The notes: generated by a model not told the origin, from the sequence alone. DNA of 64,000 nt from Lycocorax pyrrhopterus obiensis (GCA_014706295.1 JACSVZ010000007.1:52528975-52592974); one strand, 5' to 3'; counted from the first letter of the stretch, positions 13,701 to 29,410 are shown. A program made the numbers and translations.

Positions 13701-16700
13701 AGGGGGGAGGCTGGGAGTTCCAGGTGTGCTCGGAGGTGTTTGTTCAGAAGAACCAAATCTTTAAAACCAGCGTTTTCTAGCTGATATTATTGTAGCTGAT
13801 ATTTGTGTGTAAGGAGAGTAATATCTGCTTGGTTTAGCAGGAAAACTGTTCTATCACATAAGTGCTGTCTCCTTCCCCCCAAATCAGTGACCATATCTGT
13901 CTCAGACACATGGCAGCAGAGAAATAAAAAGGCTCCTCAAATCTTTGCTTAGTCCATCTTCCTGTATCCTTCTGCCTAGAACAGTGGAGCCAGCATGGCT
14001 GATCTGGGCCATTAGTGATTTGTCTCTGTACTTACTTGGAGATGCATTTTTCAGGTTATGTCCTTTTCTAATACATACAGTAAAGTACTACTTGTACTGA
14101 CTTACTCTACAATAAGTAGCGTGTGAGCCATACAGAGGAACTGCCACTTGACCCCAAATAATGTCAGATTTTAAATTCATGAAGAGCAGGATTTTTTGAA
14201 TGAAACAAGGTAGTGCCCAACATCCACACAGATCTCAAAGCAGAAAGATGTTGTGTCAGGAAAATGCAGCCAAATTGAAATCTCAAGAAAGTGATAAAAA
14301 ATGCTTCATTAAACAGAAAAAATAAAAAGAGAAAAACCAAAAAAAACCACTACAGAAAAAGCTGTGCTTAAATGTCAGTGAGAACTTTTAATTCTTGTTG
14401 GCTTTTAAACTCCCCCCACCAGAAAACTGAAACTCTTCAGTCATACAGAGATTTTCTGCAGAGGAACCAGAAGCTGCAGCTGAACAGGCTATATACTACC
14501 AACTGTGAGAGCAGCCAGATTTTGACACCCATGTTTTCACTAGGTGCCATTTCAGCAGCAGTTTCTGTAGGTCTTTCAGTTGGACCATGAAAGTAATCTC
14601 TTGTAACAGGAAAAACAGTGAAGGTGAAAAGCGCTCTGCTTCCTGGCTTAGGTGGAGTAGCATTTGCAGCCCTTGCTCCCCAGCAGAAACTGCACTGAAG
14701 GGTTTGTGTAGCTGGTGTGCCTTGCCAAATTCAGCCTATTTCTTACACATCTCTCTTTTTGCTATATTAAACAGGGATCTAAGGTTTTACAAGTGTATGT
14801 TGCGTTCTGAAACCACTGCAAGGACGTTAGGAATCGCGTGCTCTCCTGAGGACTGGTCTCCTCAGGGCTCTGCAGGTTTTGCTCTCATTAGTGGAGACTT
14901 CAGAGCCTTTGGTGCTGACTCCCAGAGAAAGCCTGTTTGCCTCCATGGTAAAATCATGGCCTCTGGCCATGTTTTCCAGCAGTTCTTCAAGAGCTGAGAA
15001 GCTCTGCAGTTCGTGGGATGCTTTGGGAAGTTACCTGGTGTCTGCACCCTGCCTCCTCTGCTCCAGGTCAAGTGTGGGCAGCTGTGCAAAAGGCATCAAA
15101 GTAGGTGAGAGAGAGAACATTTTGCACTGTGCTGTGCTGGTTAAAGTTTTGTGCTGGAGCTGGACCTCAGCAGGATGCCACGTTGGCTGCCAGGCAGTGC
15201 AGGGCCCTCGGTACCACCGGGGCCCCTGCGTTTGGTTCTACATTGTGTAAACGCCCATGTCATAAATGAATAACTGCAATTTTTTTTTTCTGGGTCTGAG
15301 CTTTGTTTGGTTTTGCTTTTTCTTGGACAGTGGACCTGTGCCTTGAGAAAATACACAAAAAGTTTTTCATATCCATGCCTCCAATGAGGCAACGACAGCG
15401 CATCTAATCTTAATCTATATTGTTTGTACTTTTGCTCAGGAAAGCAGCTATAAGAAATAGTACATTTCTTCTTTAAAGTCCTTTCCCCGCCCCTGCTGTA
15501 TAAATGTTACTTCCTGCCCTCCTGCTCTCTCAATAGCGCTTCCCTTTCCTGTTTTGGTTATAAGCTTTCATAGAGACTCTTGGCTTGTCTCCCTGCCAAA
15601 TTTGTCTTCTGCTCAGGTGAAATAGACTATTTGGATTTGAGCACACGTGCCGGATTTGAGCATATACCTCTGTGGGATTGCCTGACCAGGTCCTCCTCCA
15701 TGGCAGGCACGTAAGTATCTGGGGACCGTGCCTGTTGGCAGGGAATTTGTTGACCAAAATTAATGTGACTGGATGTGAAAGAGAGCACATATTGTGATAA
15801 ACACAGAAGGTTTGTGTTTTGGTTATAGCCTGGTAGGATAATTTATAATTGTATAAAATGGTAATTAAGCTTTTATGGCAATGCTACATTAATATGCATC
15901 CCCTGGCAGTGAGGGAGAAGCTGACTTCATGAAGCGAGGGTTCCTTCATTCCTGATCTGCCTCCATCAGCTCAAGGGGAATTGTCACAGGTTTATTTACA
16001 TTTCTTCTGGGATTGCAGGGAAACCAAGGCAAAGTGATGCCAGCATTAATGAAAGATCATTATGTTGATTTCCTCTGTTCACTTATGAGTCTGCCTTTCC
16101 TGGTCATTAGTTATGATTATGATCTTTCAAAGCCTTTATTTAAGGTATCATCTCCTGAAATACAGATACGGTTGGCCCATGAGTTCTCGAGAGCCTCAGT
16201 CATGTATTTTCACTTGACAGTTCAGTTTTGGGTTTTGCATAATTCATATTTTACAAGATTAGGTACTTCTCGTTTTTATTTCTGTAATTTAAGGGGGAAG
16301 GGAAATAGTTTGTATTAATAGCAACCTGATCCAGTCGAGTTGCTTTTTTACTGTTTTTGACTAATTGAGTTCCTAGTGTTTCTCCAGGCCATTCACTTGA
16401 CTCATTTTTAGGAAGTTCTAAGCATTTACTTGATATTTACTCGTAGGAAGTCCCAAAGTGTATCATCAAGGTGGTATGTAAAATCTGAAAGTGAACCCCA
16501 CTTCACAGAAAGAAATTTTACATGATTCAAAGCATTGATGGAGCAGTGAAGTTCCTCCATTAGGAGACTCCCTTAGCAGTCAGCAGTTGGAACGTGGAAG
16601 GGAAACTTTCCTGGAGCATGGCCTGGCTCTGGGAGTCTCTCTGCCCAGCAGCAATGGCACTTCTCTTAATCACACCACTTCCTCAGTGAAGTGCCTTTTG

Positions 16701-19700
16701 CAAAGCAGATCTCTTTAAGCATTTCTTAACATGCTGAGTTGAGATACTGATAGCTGGAGTTCCCCTTAGAGTCATTTGAATTTTTACGCTTCAGTTTGCA
16801 AAACCTACCAGAAAAGGGATGGGTTAAAATTAACAACACCGCACGGTTTAAAAGTCTCAGCAACATAAACTAAGCAGATGTGCCGGCTTACAAGGGCATC
16901 AATCTGTGGCCTCTGTGCTGGCCCCAAATCTCCACTGATTGGCAGATGTGCTATTGAAGTGCCGTGGCAGACAGTGAGAGGTCAGGGCTCTCCATGGACT
17001 GGGGCTGGCAGTGCTGAGAACCGAGCTGTTCTGGACTGACAGTCAGGCCCAGGTGAAACATCTGTTCTGCTGCACTCATGTTTTGCATACTGCATAATTT
17101 TTTGTATTTCTACTCACTTTTCCCATGCTCAAGAGCACTGAGGGGTGACAGAAGGTTATGCAAGTTTCTCTGGTCATGCCAGGATTGCGTGCGTGTTTAG
17201 CAACTTTAGCAACTCATCTGCCAAAGTCCTGGCTTAGTGTGCAACCTGGGTGCCTCATAAACTGTCTCTTCTCTGGTTTCCAGCTGATGTGTCTGCTGTG
17301 GGTATCTGCAGCAGATACTGGACAAGGCAGTTCCCACTGGGTATGCCAATGTAGTAAGGGAGAATTCAAAATTAATGTCTTATTCCTAATAGAAAGTAAC
17401 TTTTGAATAATCTTCCTTATGGAAGTGAACTGGTGTTCCTCTTACTCTTGATAGCACTGTAGGTACTGGTGTTTCCATTTCCTGCTCTGTAAAATATGTA
17501 TTTGTCTTGCAGGTGTGTCATGACTTTATTTAACAGCGTCAGTCTTTCTGAGAGCTGCTTATGAAGGAGGATTCGTATTTTTACTATTTTTTTGTAACTA
17601 TTTAATATTAAACTGTTTAGATGCTAGAGTTTAACAGTGGAGAAAGGTGATGGCCAGGCACCTGCAGCAGATGCTCTGTGCAAAGGGCTCATCTCCCGCT
17701 GGCATTGCAGCCAAACCCCAGCACCAAAGGCAGAGCTTCAACGTGAATGTGCAAGCTGAGCAGGAGACCAAAAACTAGCAGCTTCTCTGGGAACTGGGCT
17801 TCACTTCAGGCTGACTGGAGCAAGGGCTGCACTGTTGGGTAGGTCTGTCTGCATAGGCAGGCAACCAGGAGCGAGTGCAAATTGAGAAATTCTGACCACT
17901 GGGTCCATGGGTTGGTTTTTCAAAGGATGCCAGGAAATGGAGCTCAGAAAACAAATGGAGATAGTTACTGTGGCACCTCCACGTTATATATGAGAGTGTG
18001 ACTGCTACTATTTAAATATCTGCTATAAAACAGTCAAGCATGGGCATGTCATTGAGGATTCAAAGCACCTTTCTGGATGTAAAGCCCCCATGGGGCTGCC
18101 CTTTGGTGTGATCAAGGGGCTAAATGCTGTATTTTCTCTAAGAGGTCTTGCTGCATTGCTTGAGGAAGTCCTTCAGGGCTCTGGGACAAAGGTGACCGAT
18201 GGTGACACCAGCTGTGCTGCAACTGTGGCTGTAGAGGGAAGCAGACTTTGAAACAAGGGGTCCCAGAAGGAGTCACAAGTATGGCTGACATTGTGCTGGA
18301 GAAATGAGGCTCCCAAGGAGAAGAGGGGTCATGAGCTGAGCTGGTGGTGAATCTCTGATGGGAAGGCTGGAGAGCCACTGCACTACAGCAGCTTTTTCAG
18401 TAATGAGCTCAGATCTCAGCTATGGTCTATATAAGCCCAAATGACCTGGCTGTCTTGTGTTCAGAGGGTCTCTCATGTTTTTTGTTCTCTAAATCCAGTG
18501 GTCAGAGAGAAATGTCCATTGTTTCACGTTACTACTGAAACACTTTTCCTGCATCCCAGTCATTATTATATTTATCGAGTGAAAGCTATTAAAATGTTTA
18601 GCAAATTAGTCTATTAGTGTTTGAAGTGCACTTTAAAATGCTGCAGGAACGTGACTTGTAGCTTGCTAATTCTGAGGTTAGCACAGATCTGTAGTGCACA
18701 GATCGCACGTCTCTGTATACAGGATTTTGGATTTACATTAGCTGTTTAAGCTGACACTGGGAGTATTCTGTCAGCTTCTTAAATCAGCATCAGCAATTTC
18801 TGGCACGTCACGTTTAACCGCACAAGTGTGACTTCCTGTGGCAGACTCAGTGGACAAGTGGAGTAAGATGTGTTAAATGACTTGTGCATTATCTCACACA
18901 TTCTCTGGACTGAGGTTTTGTTCTCAAGTAAGACAAGCCTGGGGCTAAGTAATATCAACGATTTCTCACACCAGTAAGCATGGTGAGATCAGTCTAAAAT
19001 AACTTGTAATTATTAATAATTTAAATGTTGAGGGGAGATGTATGGGAGATGGAAATGAAAAATAAGTTAAATGTTTGTATAAATAGCTGTTTGCCTTTTC
19101 TACGAATACCAGAAAAGAGCTTCTTTGAAGGTCAAAGAATCATGAGCATCTTGAAACAAGGTAGATCCATAACAGGTTCAAAGCATGAGATCTTGATTTC
19201 TCTCAGGGAGCTTTCAGAGTTTATGCTAAGGGAATGTCTGTCCCAAGGACACAGTTGTGTCTGTAAATACGAAGGATAGTGAAAGTCTCCAGGTCCACCT
19301 GGCATGCTGGAGTAAAGCCCACAGGATTCAGTGTTTGAAGTTAGCTAGTTCTGGATATTTGTTACCCCTTTTGTGAGCATGATTTGGTGACCCTCCAAAA
19401 GCTGCATGACCTTGTCCTGGCTCCAGGAGAAAGTATTTTAAACCTCTCCCATATCCCCTGGAGGTGTGACCTCTGGGTGGTTTGGTGCTGGACAGGGGGT
19501 CCAGGTAGGGCTGGGGTCACTCTGTGCCATGGCAGGCTCTGCACGGGGCCGCTGGTCAGAGGTGGCTCAGTCACTCAGTACCAAGCTCTGCAGAAGTTTC
19601 ATTCCTAAGAGGATAACCGTGTAAGTAGAGAAAACAGGTCAGTGAAGGAGCACAGTGCAGCTTGGCCACTCGACTTTCTCTCAGTCTGGAACGAGAGGGA

Positions 19701-22700
19701 AAAGCCTTAGAGACCCTTCAGAGCCACAGACTCTCCTCCAAACATTATGGTTTGCTCTCTTTTTCCAGTTTATTCTCTGTGACAGGTCTTTTGTGGTTCC
19801 AACCTGTGCTTTTTGCTTGTATATTTGGATAACCCACTGGGATAGGCAGAGTGGAGCAGGAGGACTTTTCTCTATCTGATCTGTGGCTCCTCCACTACCA
19901 ACCTCCACAATAATTTCTGTCATTTGGTTCCCCCTCTCCTCCTATATTTTTTCCTCTTATTTAATTACTTGCAGTCAGCCAGGTCATGTCAAGCCACCGC
20001 ATTAAGTGTCATGTGATAATTCACCAAAAAATACAGGTATTTTCCCGAAGATTCCCGGTGTTATCGATTCCATACTCATTCTTGGCTCTTTTTTGGCTAT
20101 AGATCTCGGTAATCACACATTTACTAAAAGCCAGGAAGAAAGGACTGTGTTTTTCAGGTTCTGAACAGATGGAAGAGGAGAGGAATGTTATTTCATGATG
20201 AAGGCACCTTCCCTGCAGCACTGTCTCAAAGTGCCTGCCCATTCTCACCAGGGCTGGGCAAGAAAGGTCAATGCTGACCCTTTCAAGAAGGGTTAAATCC
20301 AATTTAGCCAATCTGCTAATTCTTGAAGATGAATCCTAGACAGAAGAGATGGATGAGAGTGGGTCAAAATATGTCACACAGAATGAAACAAACAGTATTA
20401 TCTGCAAACTTTTTTTTTTTAATTTACAGTTTTGTAGTATTGAAACAATATTCTGTAAGTCTCAACAATAAGCACTTGATTTCACATATCACCTGTGAAC
20501 AAAGCAAAGCAGATTTGCTTTAATTTCAGGCAAACAAGTGGTACTAGTGCAGAGGTTTGCCATCCCACAGATGTAATGCTTTCAGAAAAAACAAGGGTGA
20601 ATATTAGGATTTGGGGTCCCTAGGAAGAACCCCTTCCCCTCCACATTTAAATAATATGTCTTTAATCTGCCCCGTAGTAAAGTGTAGAACATTGGAGTAG
20701 ATGTTGTGCACAAACCTGAACAATTTTGCAATTAAGACCCCTCTACAATTAAATTTTTATGTATTTTTTAGACATGATTACCTATGGTGGGAACTCACGT
20801 GGATGAGTCTGACTGCATATTAATGTAAAATAAAATATCAATAGGGGAACTAGTAATATTTGACATGGTATGTGAAATTTGATGGACCTCCAACAAATAC
20901 CAAATTTTCAGTAACTTCTGCGTATTAGGAAAATAAAGTAAGTTCCAGAAGTCTGCAATTTTGCATATAAATACTAATATATAACAAACTCTTATAATGA
21001 AGAAGGAATGTGGCTACTCACAATTGTGTTACTAAGCCCTGTATTTATTACCTGTCACATGTAGTTGACGTAAGTATCAGTGATGTATGGTCCTAAAAAT
21101 TACTAAAAATTTTGCTGGGCCTTCGTGAAACCACTGGTGCTTGATTTGTGCTTAAAATAATGTACAGAGAGTAATACAGAGATTCTCAGTGACCTTTATA
21201 AAGGGAACATTTTCTGGGCTGTTTTCAGAGAAGCCTCTTAAAGCAGCAGTGGGATGGTTGTGTCTTTTATGCATAGGAAGAGTAAAAAGTCTTCAGGATA
21301 AAGAGTTACACCTCCATTTAGGGTGAGACAGCAAGCTAGCAAGGGGTCCCTGGAGGCATTTTGGATGTTGAAAGATTGATGGAAGTGCTTTGCAGGAAAG
21401 GATTCCCCTCGTGTGCTGTTTTATGTTCCTTTCTGTTATTTCACTGGAGGCCAGATAACAGGCTCAATCCTGTTTCCATTTAAATGAATGATGAAAAACT
21501 TCCACTGACTGTGGGAGAGCAGGGATCAAGCTTGATGTGTCGTTGCTTTATATTACAGTAACAATTGGTTGTCATGCATCAAACTCTGCTCCTGAGGTCT
21601 GTATCAGTGTTTCAGTCACAGGACAGTAGCAGGTCCTTTGGTGCTGATTTTGGCAGCAAAGCCTGAAGGCGAAGTTGCTGTACCTACTGGGATCTGGGTA
21701 TGGCATTATGAGTAGTGCCATGTTACGGCCCTCATGTCTGGATGGTTAGGTGTATTCTCTTTGTTGTAAGTAAGGATAATTTAATTAATTTTGACTAATT
21801 TAGCAGCTCGTGGTAATTGTAGATTCCAAAATTCATCTGAAATGGAGACAGTATTGGGTTCCAGGCTTGCTCTGATGAAGCCAGAGAGATGCTCTTGCTT
21901 ACTTTAGTGTACAGCAAGGCTTGTACTGCTTGGCAAGGCTTGAGGAGAAGGACGTGGTGTCACAATGGCTGAGTGTGACTCTCCCAGGGGCAATTTTTTC
22001 CTGGAGCCCACAGGCTTACTGGGCAGGGGATTGCTGTGCCCTGGGCAGCTGATGCTCCCCCACCTCTGGAGCTGGAGGTGGCACAAGACACCTGGTAGCA
22101 AAGGCAGGTGGCCACCATCCATCCACGAGACTGCACTGGGGATTATTTTCAGCCTTTCCACTTCCATATGACAAAGGCAATCCAGTGTACCTGCCTTTCT
22201 GCTGGTATATTTCTCTCCCATGCTCCCCATCTGTGAATCTGAGGCAGACTGAGCATCCGCCAGCAGGTCTGGAGGGTGCAGGCAATACTGCCACTGCTGC
22301 CAGGCTGCACCTCTTGCACCAGTTGGAGGATTAGGCAGGCTGGAAGGAGCTCAAATCCCTCAGCTGCTCCTGTCAGATATGGAGGAGCTGCCACAAGACA
22401 TTAGCTTACCTTAAAAAACAGGAGGGAGAGGTGTTTGCTGGGTAAGTACATCAGCAAAGGCACAGCTGTTCTCCAGGTATCTCACAAAGCAACAGCAACT
22501 AGTGGATGAGCTGGATTTTATGAATTCTGAACAATATAAATAAAATAATGTTTAGTCTTTCTGATCTGAATATATTGCTCTGGTAACAGAATTTAGCTGT
22601 TTCTATGATACGTAATAAAAATACAATTTATTCTGAATTTTCCTACCGTGTTCTTCATAGAGATGTCTGCCGGCATCTTTGCTCCCTCTGTAAATGCTGT

Positions 22701-23058
22701 GAGGACTTTCCAGGCTCTTACCCACAGCCTGGAGGAGGTCTGTGGGCTACCTGGAGGCTGTGCAAAGTGATTGACAAAACAAGCCACAGTCAGTAGGCTT
22801 TGGTGTACCATGGGGGATACATCTGCCTTGGAAATCTTTTTGAGACCCACAAATCAGAAAAGATTGAAAATTGCTGCTGTAATCAACCCAGATCCTCTTA
22901 ATACTTGCATTAACATGCCCCCTTTCATTAAAATGATGACAGTGGTGGGGTCAGGCAGGTTTGGGTGTGCAGCAGTTGGTATAATTCACACGTGGTGTAA
23001 TTTGGCACAGTGGCAGCGCGGCAATATGGTTTAGCATCACCCAGGAGCTTTTCCTTTA

Positions 23059-23093
23059 TTTGTGTGTCTGTGTCTGTGTGTGTGTGTGTGTAT
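23059..23093. repeat. (TG)n microsatellite with TGTC interruptions
   Basis: The tract reads tttgtgtgtctgtgtctgtg followed by an uninterrupted run of about seven TG units. It is a plausible length-polymorphic marker. A shorter (AC)n/(AT)n tract lies at 1849-1866. Confidence 0.85.
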
Positions 23094-23209
23094 GCTAGGG
23101 AGGCAAAAGCAAACCAAGAAGGGGGGAAAGGATTTGTGTGCAAAGAGGATTAACCACTTGATATTGTGTTGTTGGAAATTATTTAATATGGCTTGGGCTA
23201 AGGAAGGGA

Positions 23210-23231
23210 GGTATATATACCTATATATAGG
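23210..23231. repeat. Compound TA palindrome
   Basis: Two overlapping perfect palindromes, GGTATATATACC (23210-23221) and CCTATATATAGG (23220-23231), share the central CC. This could form a small cruciform; no function is implied. Confidence 0.6.
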
Positions 23232-24277
23232 TCTAAAGTTAGCAGGACAGTCATGAACTTAGAATGTTTGCAGGACATAGATCTCAACAGTTCCATTAAG
23301 ATGCACTAACTGAATCATAAATGCATCATAAGGTGCACTATTTGCTCGTTGAAAATCCCTGTTACATTTAAAGATCTGAAATCTTCAACATTTGGAGGAT
23401 TAATTTTTTTCTTCATATAAGGGACTTTTATTTCCTCTGGTGTAAGAAAAGTGGCTGGGAAGTCCAGAGAGTGGAACTGAAATTCTGACCTGTATTGACA
23501 TGTCACAGCATTTGCCAGTGGCATTTATTGTTCCCGAAGGGTGTGTTTTATTATGATTCTCTGTATGTATATTAGTCAGGATATGACTAATAAACAAAAG
23601 GTAGTGCATTAAGGAATTTCTGTGAATCTAAAGGAGAAAAATAGTTATTAACACTATACAAAATAATGGTTATGTACTTTAATGCTGGCCTGCATCCACA
23701 TTCGTGGATTCCCCTTCCCCACTTTCTTTGCTACTAGGATGAAGGAAAAAAGCATTCCTGTGTGTTTTGCACCATGTATTCTGGGACTTCCAAGTGCGTC
23801 AGTGGGTCCGGGTATTAGGCGTCAGCTGGATTAACTTAATTGATTTCTTCAGTTTACCTAACGTGGCTTTTGGTTCAAGGTCTGCTTGCTTCCAATTTTA
23901 AATGTATAACTCAGCTGTGGGTGTCACGTTTGTTTTGTCAGTAAGCTGTAAAATATTGGTGGGTTTTCATGCAAATGTGAAGGGCTTCGCTTGCCAATAG
24001 ATGCATAAAATAAATAGAGCATTCATACTGTTGGACGGTTTTCATAATGTTTATGTGATGCAGGTTATTTCTCAGGGATTAGTGTTTTATATAAAATAGA
24101 TTATTGGTTCAAAACAGCAGCATACAGGAGGTTTTTTAAGTCTGCGAACACATACATGTCAGCTTTAATTTAACAGATTGCATTCAAAGGATTAGCCGAT
24201 CTCTTATAAAACATATGCTGTAAGTAGTACTGATAGTTTCTGTTGGTTTTTTTTCATTTAGAAGTTTTAAGTAATAA

Positions 24278-24526
<249 letters not shown>

Positions 24527-27432
24527 TAACCTTTGATCTCATTTGGTAACCTCAGCTCTATGCCTAATGCAACATTTCCTGCACCCTGCAAGGTGCCTAC
24601 TAGGCTGTTTATACTCCAGTGATTCAGATTTTGTATAATTTTTTGCACACAGAATGTATCATAAGTTATTACCGCTTATTTGAAAAAAGAATGTTTGGTA
24701 GATGCCGAAGAGATTTGAATGTTATTTCCTCCCCTCCATTTTTTCTTGTGAAATGAGTCTTATTCACTCTGCAGGTTTTGCTCTCAGCTCCCCCCAAATT
24801 ACTTTTTATTTGTTTTTAGTACTATATTAAAAATAGAAATAAAAATCAATTGTTCTGCACTGCTGTCCCACGAAGTGTGGTTGTTACATTGCTGTGATAA
24901 GCAATTAGTTCCTTGTAATGCACTTTAAAATCCTAGGTGCACACTGTGATCTGATTTACAGCGGACTAATTCTGCAGGACCTCCTTGGGTATTAAAGGAG
25001 TTACGTGGGATTTAGATTATCAGAACTGGGATCAGGCCCCCATTGGCCACCAAAGCACGATGCTCAGCCCAGGGCTGCCACGGTGTGGCTCTGGCAGCCT
25101 GGTTTGTGGTGTGCTGGGCAGCACATGCCCTCAGAGCTCCCTAACCGAGTGTCACAATCAGACCCTAAACAGAAGTTTACTCGAGCGGAGTAGCAGTGCA
25201 GTACCTGCATTTTAGAGCAGGAATTTCAGAGTTGAGGGCTCCCTTTGTGCACTGGCATGAGGCTGGTTGGCAGTGGTCACTTCTTGTGCTCACCTCGAGC
25301 CCTCTATGGGGCACAAGGATCAGGAAAAAGTGGGCCATTGGTTGCCTGTTGGTTCAGGAGTGGTGTTGCCTCCTGGGAAGGTGAGGCGAGCACTGCTGCT
25401 GGTGTGAGAGATGGGCAGGGGCCAGGCAAGTCCAGCCAAACTGAGCCGGGTCAGGCCAACCTGGAGAGCAGGAGCCAGGGCACCACCACCTCTCAGCTGC
25501 CACAAATGTTGAATGGATCGATCTGCTTATGGAAAAGCAGATGATCCTCAGCTGAAGGCTGTAAAGATGCTTGGGCCAACTGGAAAAGTTACTCAGGTTG
25601 CTGACTGGAAGTAGTAATGACTTTGCTATGCCGTGCATATACAGAGTCATCATTCTGTAAAAGGAAAAGCGGAACAAAAATAGGTGGATTTTGAGCACAG
25701 TGGTTTTCAGCTCCTTGCAGTGCAGTTCTGAAACATCAGCCAAAAATCTTGTGACTGCTTTTATCCTTCTCTGTAGAGCAAAGGCAATATATGAATGTAG
25801 TTCCATTCAGAAATAGAAAATATTTTCAAAAATAAATGAAATACAATGGCTTCTTAGTCAGTTGTGAAGGGTCAGTATTGCTTTGTCCTAAGCCATGCTA
25901 GCACTTTTACATTGCTAGCAGGTGAATGTAAATGATTCTCATGTGACTGCAATCTAAGATGGGACTGAATAGCTGGTGTAAAACAAGCAGAAGTCATGAA
26001 GTCAACATGTATATATGTAAGGGAGGCTGAGTACCAGAGGTCTGTCTTAGAGTATGCCATTTAAAGAGTGGGACATATTAAAATGACAAATCTTAAGCTG
26101 CACTTTGAACATGCTTTGCATTAACTGTAATATTTTATTTGCTTGCAAACATTCCAATTTATAAAGAGGCTGAATGCTATCTAAAAATCATCTCAATTCA
26201 GAAGGAAACAGGTAGAAGAATACATTTTTCTAGAGTTTAAAGACTAAAAATCCTCTTTCAAATAAACAGAAAGTATAGGTTACCTTCGTCACCTAAAACT
26301 GCCTGAAACAAAGTGTTCATCTTAAATATGATCACAAAAATCCAGTACTATGAATAAAGTCAAGACAGTGTAGCATAGTAGTATTCAAAGAAACACTCTG
26401 AAAGTCTCAAGATTCAGAATTTAATATATTTTATATGAGTCTCACATGGAATCATAAGCTTGCTAGGATTGGTAAGTATTTGCATTTAAAGAGAACAGAA
26501 ATGAATTTCAGTTAAAATAATTCTCTGTTCAAGCCATTTCATGCTTGCTCTCAGGTTCTGTTAAATCTCACTGAAACTGAGGCTTTAGTAAAGCTGTTGA
26601 TTTTCCAGAAAATACATACTTATCTGAAAAGGACCAATCTTCAGCTAATATGTGATTTGGCATATGATGAAGCTAATGAAGCTACACAGATTTTTGAAGA
26701 GTTGAGAAACTAGTTTAAAATATGTGATACAACAATACCATGGAGGAACAATTTTAACTTTTCTTACATACTGTTTGGCAAGGCACAGACTAGAGTAGTC
26801 TTCATGGCTTCATCCCTGCCTGCCTTTATTTCCCTTTTAATTTTTGTTGGTTTGTAATACACCTCTAATAATATCTCTCTTTAATTTTCATCCTCTTTTT
26901 CATTTTCTACATATCTTCTTCTGTAGACTCCTTGTCTCTGTCTAGCTGCCTTTCTGTTTCCCAGCCCTTTTTTGGTGCATGTGCTGTGGCTTATGACGCT
27001 GTCTTCTCGTTCTGCTTATCTTATCTCCTTATCTCCTTATCGCCTTCTCTAGCTGACAGTGTCTGAAAAGCTCACCACAGACAAATATGGTCTGTAGAGT
27101 AGCAGAACTGGAGCATCGTTCTCCCCCCAGGAAGTGGCCCCCAGATCTCGTTCCCTCTGTGTGTCTGGGTGGGGTGCTCACCGCACGTGGCGGCAGCACT
27201 GGGTTACAGACCAGCCGTACCTGAGCTCCCCTTTCTGCTCTGCACAAAGTGCAGCCTTGCACAGGTTCATGCTGGCCTGAGCAGGAGCCTGCAGAAAACC
27301 ACAAGTACAGTCCTGAAGCTTTGAAGTCGTCACAGAGGCCAGAACTGGTTTGAAGCTAAGGCCAGACCAGTGTTACAATCGCTTAACGTCGTGAGCTTTG
27401 ATGTTTCCTTGCGACCTTCTTTTGGACTCCGT

Positions 27433-27482
27433 GTTCATTGAGGTCTTTTCCAACCTTAGCAATTCCATCATTCTGTGATTCT
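27433..27482 (+). mobile_element. CR1 LINE 3' tail fragment, sense
   Basis: The sequence gttcattgaggtcttttcc followed by aaccttagcaattccatcattctgtgattct matches the extreme 3' end of avian CR1 elements, with the ATTCTGTG-type terminal 8-mer. Only about 50 bp is recognisable, as is usual for heavily 5'-truncated CR1 copies. Confidence 0.8.
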
Positions 27483-29410
27483 TGAAGCCAAACAGTTGCA
27501 ACCACGTGTTTTACACCCCTGTTGCAACTTGCCAGCTGTTGTTGTCACCTGGCCTGTTGTAAAGGTGACATGTGTGAGCTTCAGTCACCATGCAAGAAGT
27601 TCACAAAGCTAAAAATATACAAGTAGTCCATCTTTATGGCTTAGCTGAAAAGAAGTAGCTCCCCAGTCCAGAGTCCTGATCAACTGAGGGTATAAAATTA
27701 GGACTTTACATCAAGTGATGTCAGCTCAGCATGATCTCATCAACCAAAGACACGTGCTGAACAAACAGGCAGGGAGGAGGGTGCAACTCAAAAGTGAATC
27801 ACGTCTCCTGAGGGGCTGCTGTGTTCATGTGGCTGAGAAGTGAATGTAGAAACAGGGCCTTGGGGAAGGTGAGACATTTTACATGCGAACCCAAGCCAAA
27901 ACTGAAGCAGGGACGGGATTCCTGGGATATAAGCTAACCACAATTTTTGAAAAAGAAAGAACCAATTAATCACTGTTGTAACTTATTAGAAGTTCATCAG
28001 GTTTGGGCCTGCCTATAGAAGTAAAGAACCTGGCCTCAGCTGTAGCAATTTCTATATCCTCTCTGTTTTAGCAGTCATGTCTGCTCCCTGTAAGATGAGC
28101 CTGAGCATTGGCAGCACGGCAGGGCCCAAGCTGGTAACAACCCGCTGAACCATTTCATGCTCTGGAGAAACAAGCAATTGTCTTGTCCTGGTTCAATAAG
28201 CAAGAGTATTGGTGGTGAGACTTCTGTGGGAGCTCTTCCCATGATCCTGGCTGTGCTTACACAACTCAGGTGTTGCCGTGAAGCCCCCTCAGTCCCTTCA
28301 GCACCACCACCATCACTGCTGACAGCTCACAGCTCCGCAGCCAAAAGGAAGGGCTTCTTGTTTTTGAGCTTTTGTGTAGATTCTGAAGTTCCCTGCCAGT
28401 CCCAGGGAGCCTACACCTGAAACTGAGGTGAAAGGGTGAAGGGGAGTATTGGGTAGAAGTGAAGCAAATCTCTTTTCTTAACATTATAGGGATGGGAATG
28501 TTGAAAGGTGTCAATATAATGCTATGCGTGACTGGTCTGTGAAACTCCTTGCCATACAAGATCATTGAAATACAGAATTTAACAGGCTTCAAAACAACAC
28601 GGACATTTATATCAGTAGCAGGACTACATTGTTTCAGGAAGATAAAATACTAAAAGGGGGTTGAAAAGAAAAACAGTGGCATATAAAATGTTGTTGTTTC
28701 AGCTTTTAAGTCAAATTCTAGGTGAAGAGTTATAGGAAGAACTGTTTGTCATAAACAAATCCATGATTTATTTCTGCAAGATTTCCAGTGAGCTTTTCCA
28801 ATTCACCTATTGTAGACTGCAACCGAAGATTAAAAGATGAACTCTTGGTCTGCTCAGCCTGGCAGATGTGCTCTCTTACTGACATACAAAGCTTTAGAGT
28901 AAAGATCTCTTAGAAGCACCTGTAAAAAACCCCTATGCTTCAAACAGGGAGACCTTCTTTGTTTTAATTACTGCTCTGAAGCACTTCATTATCATCATGT
29001 GCCTTGCAGAGTCTCTACACCATCTGTACAAGACACCTTTGTGCACTCATTCTTAACAACAGCAGGAGATCCCCTCCTCTTTTTTTCCATTTTCTATAAA
29101 CACGAGCCAATGGAGATAAAAATCAAACTCTGGCTATTTTAAGTTTCATTTCCCAGTTTTAAACTCTCTGATTTGAGTTTGAAGACAAGGTATTACATGT
29201 GTGGGCATCCTGATGATTACTGAAGGTCAACATTCAAATTCTGTCTTTATTCAATTAAAGGGATCTAACCTTCAGAACAAAGCAGATCCTTGGAGTTCCT
29301 TGGGTCAATGTTCTGGGGGAGCAGGTTTTGAGCAGTTTACCTGACTTCCATTACACAGTTGTTGGCCTAGGTTTTTATGATTTCTGTCTTTTGTTAAACA
29401 GCTGCACTGC

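Noticed and set aside
25354..25806. 150-codon minus-strand ORF in intron 2
   Set aside because: Its sequence resembles no protein family, and ORFs on the opposite strand overlap it. Treated as chance.
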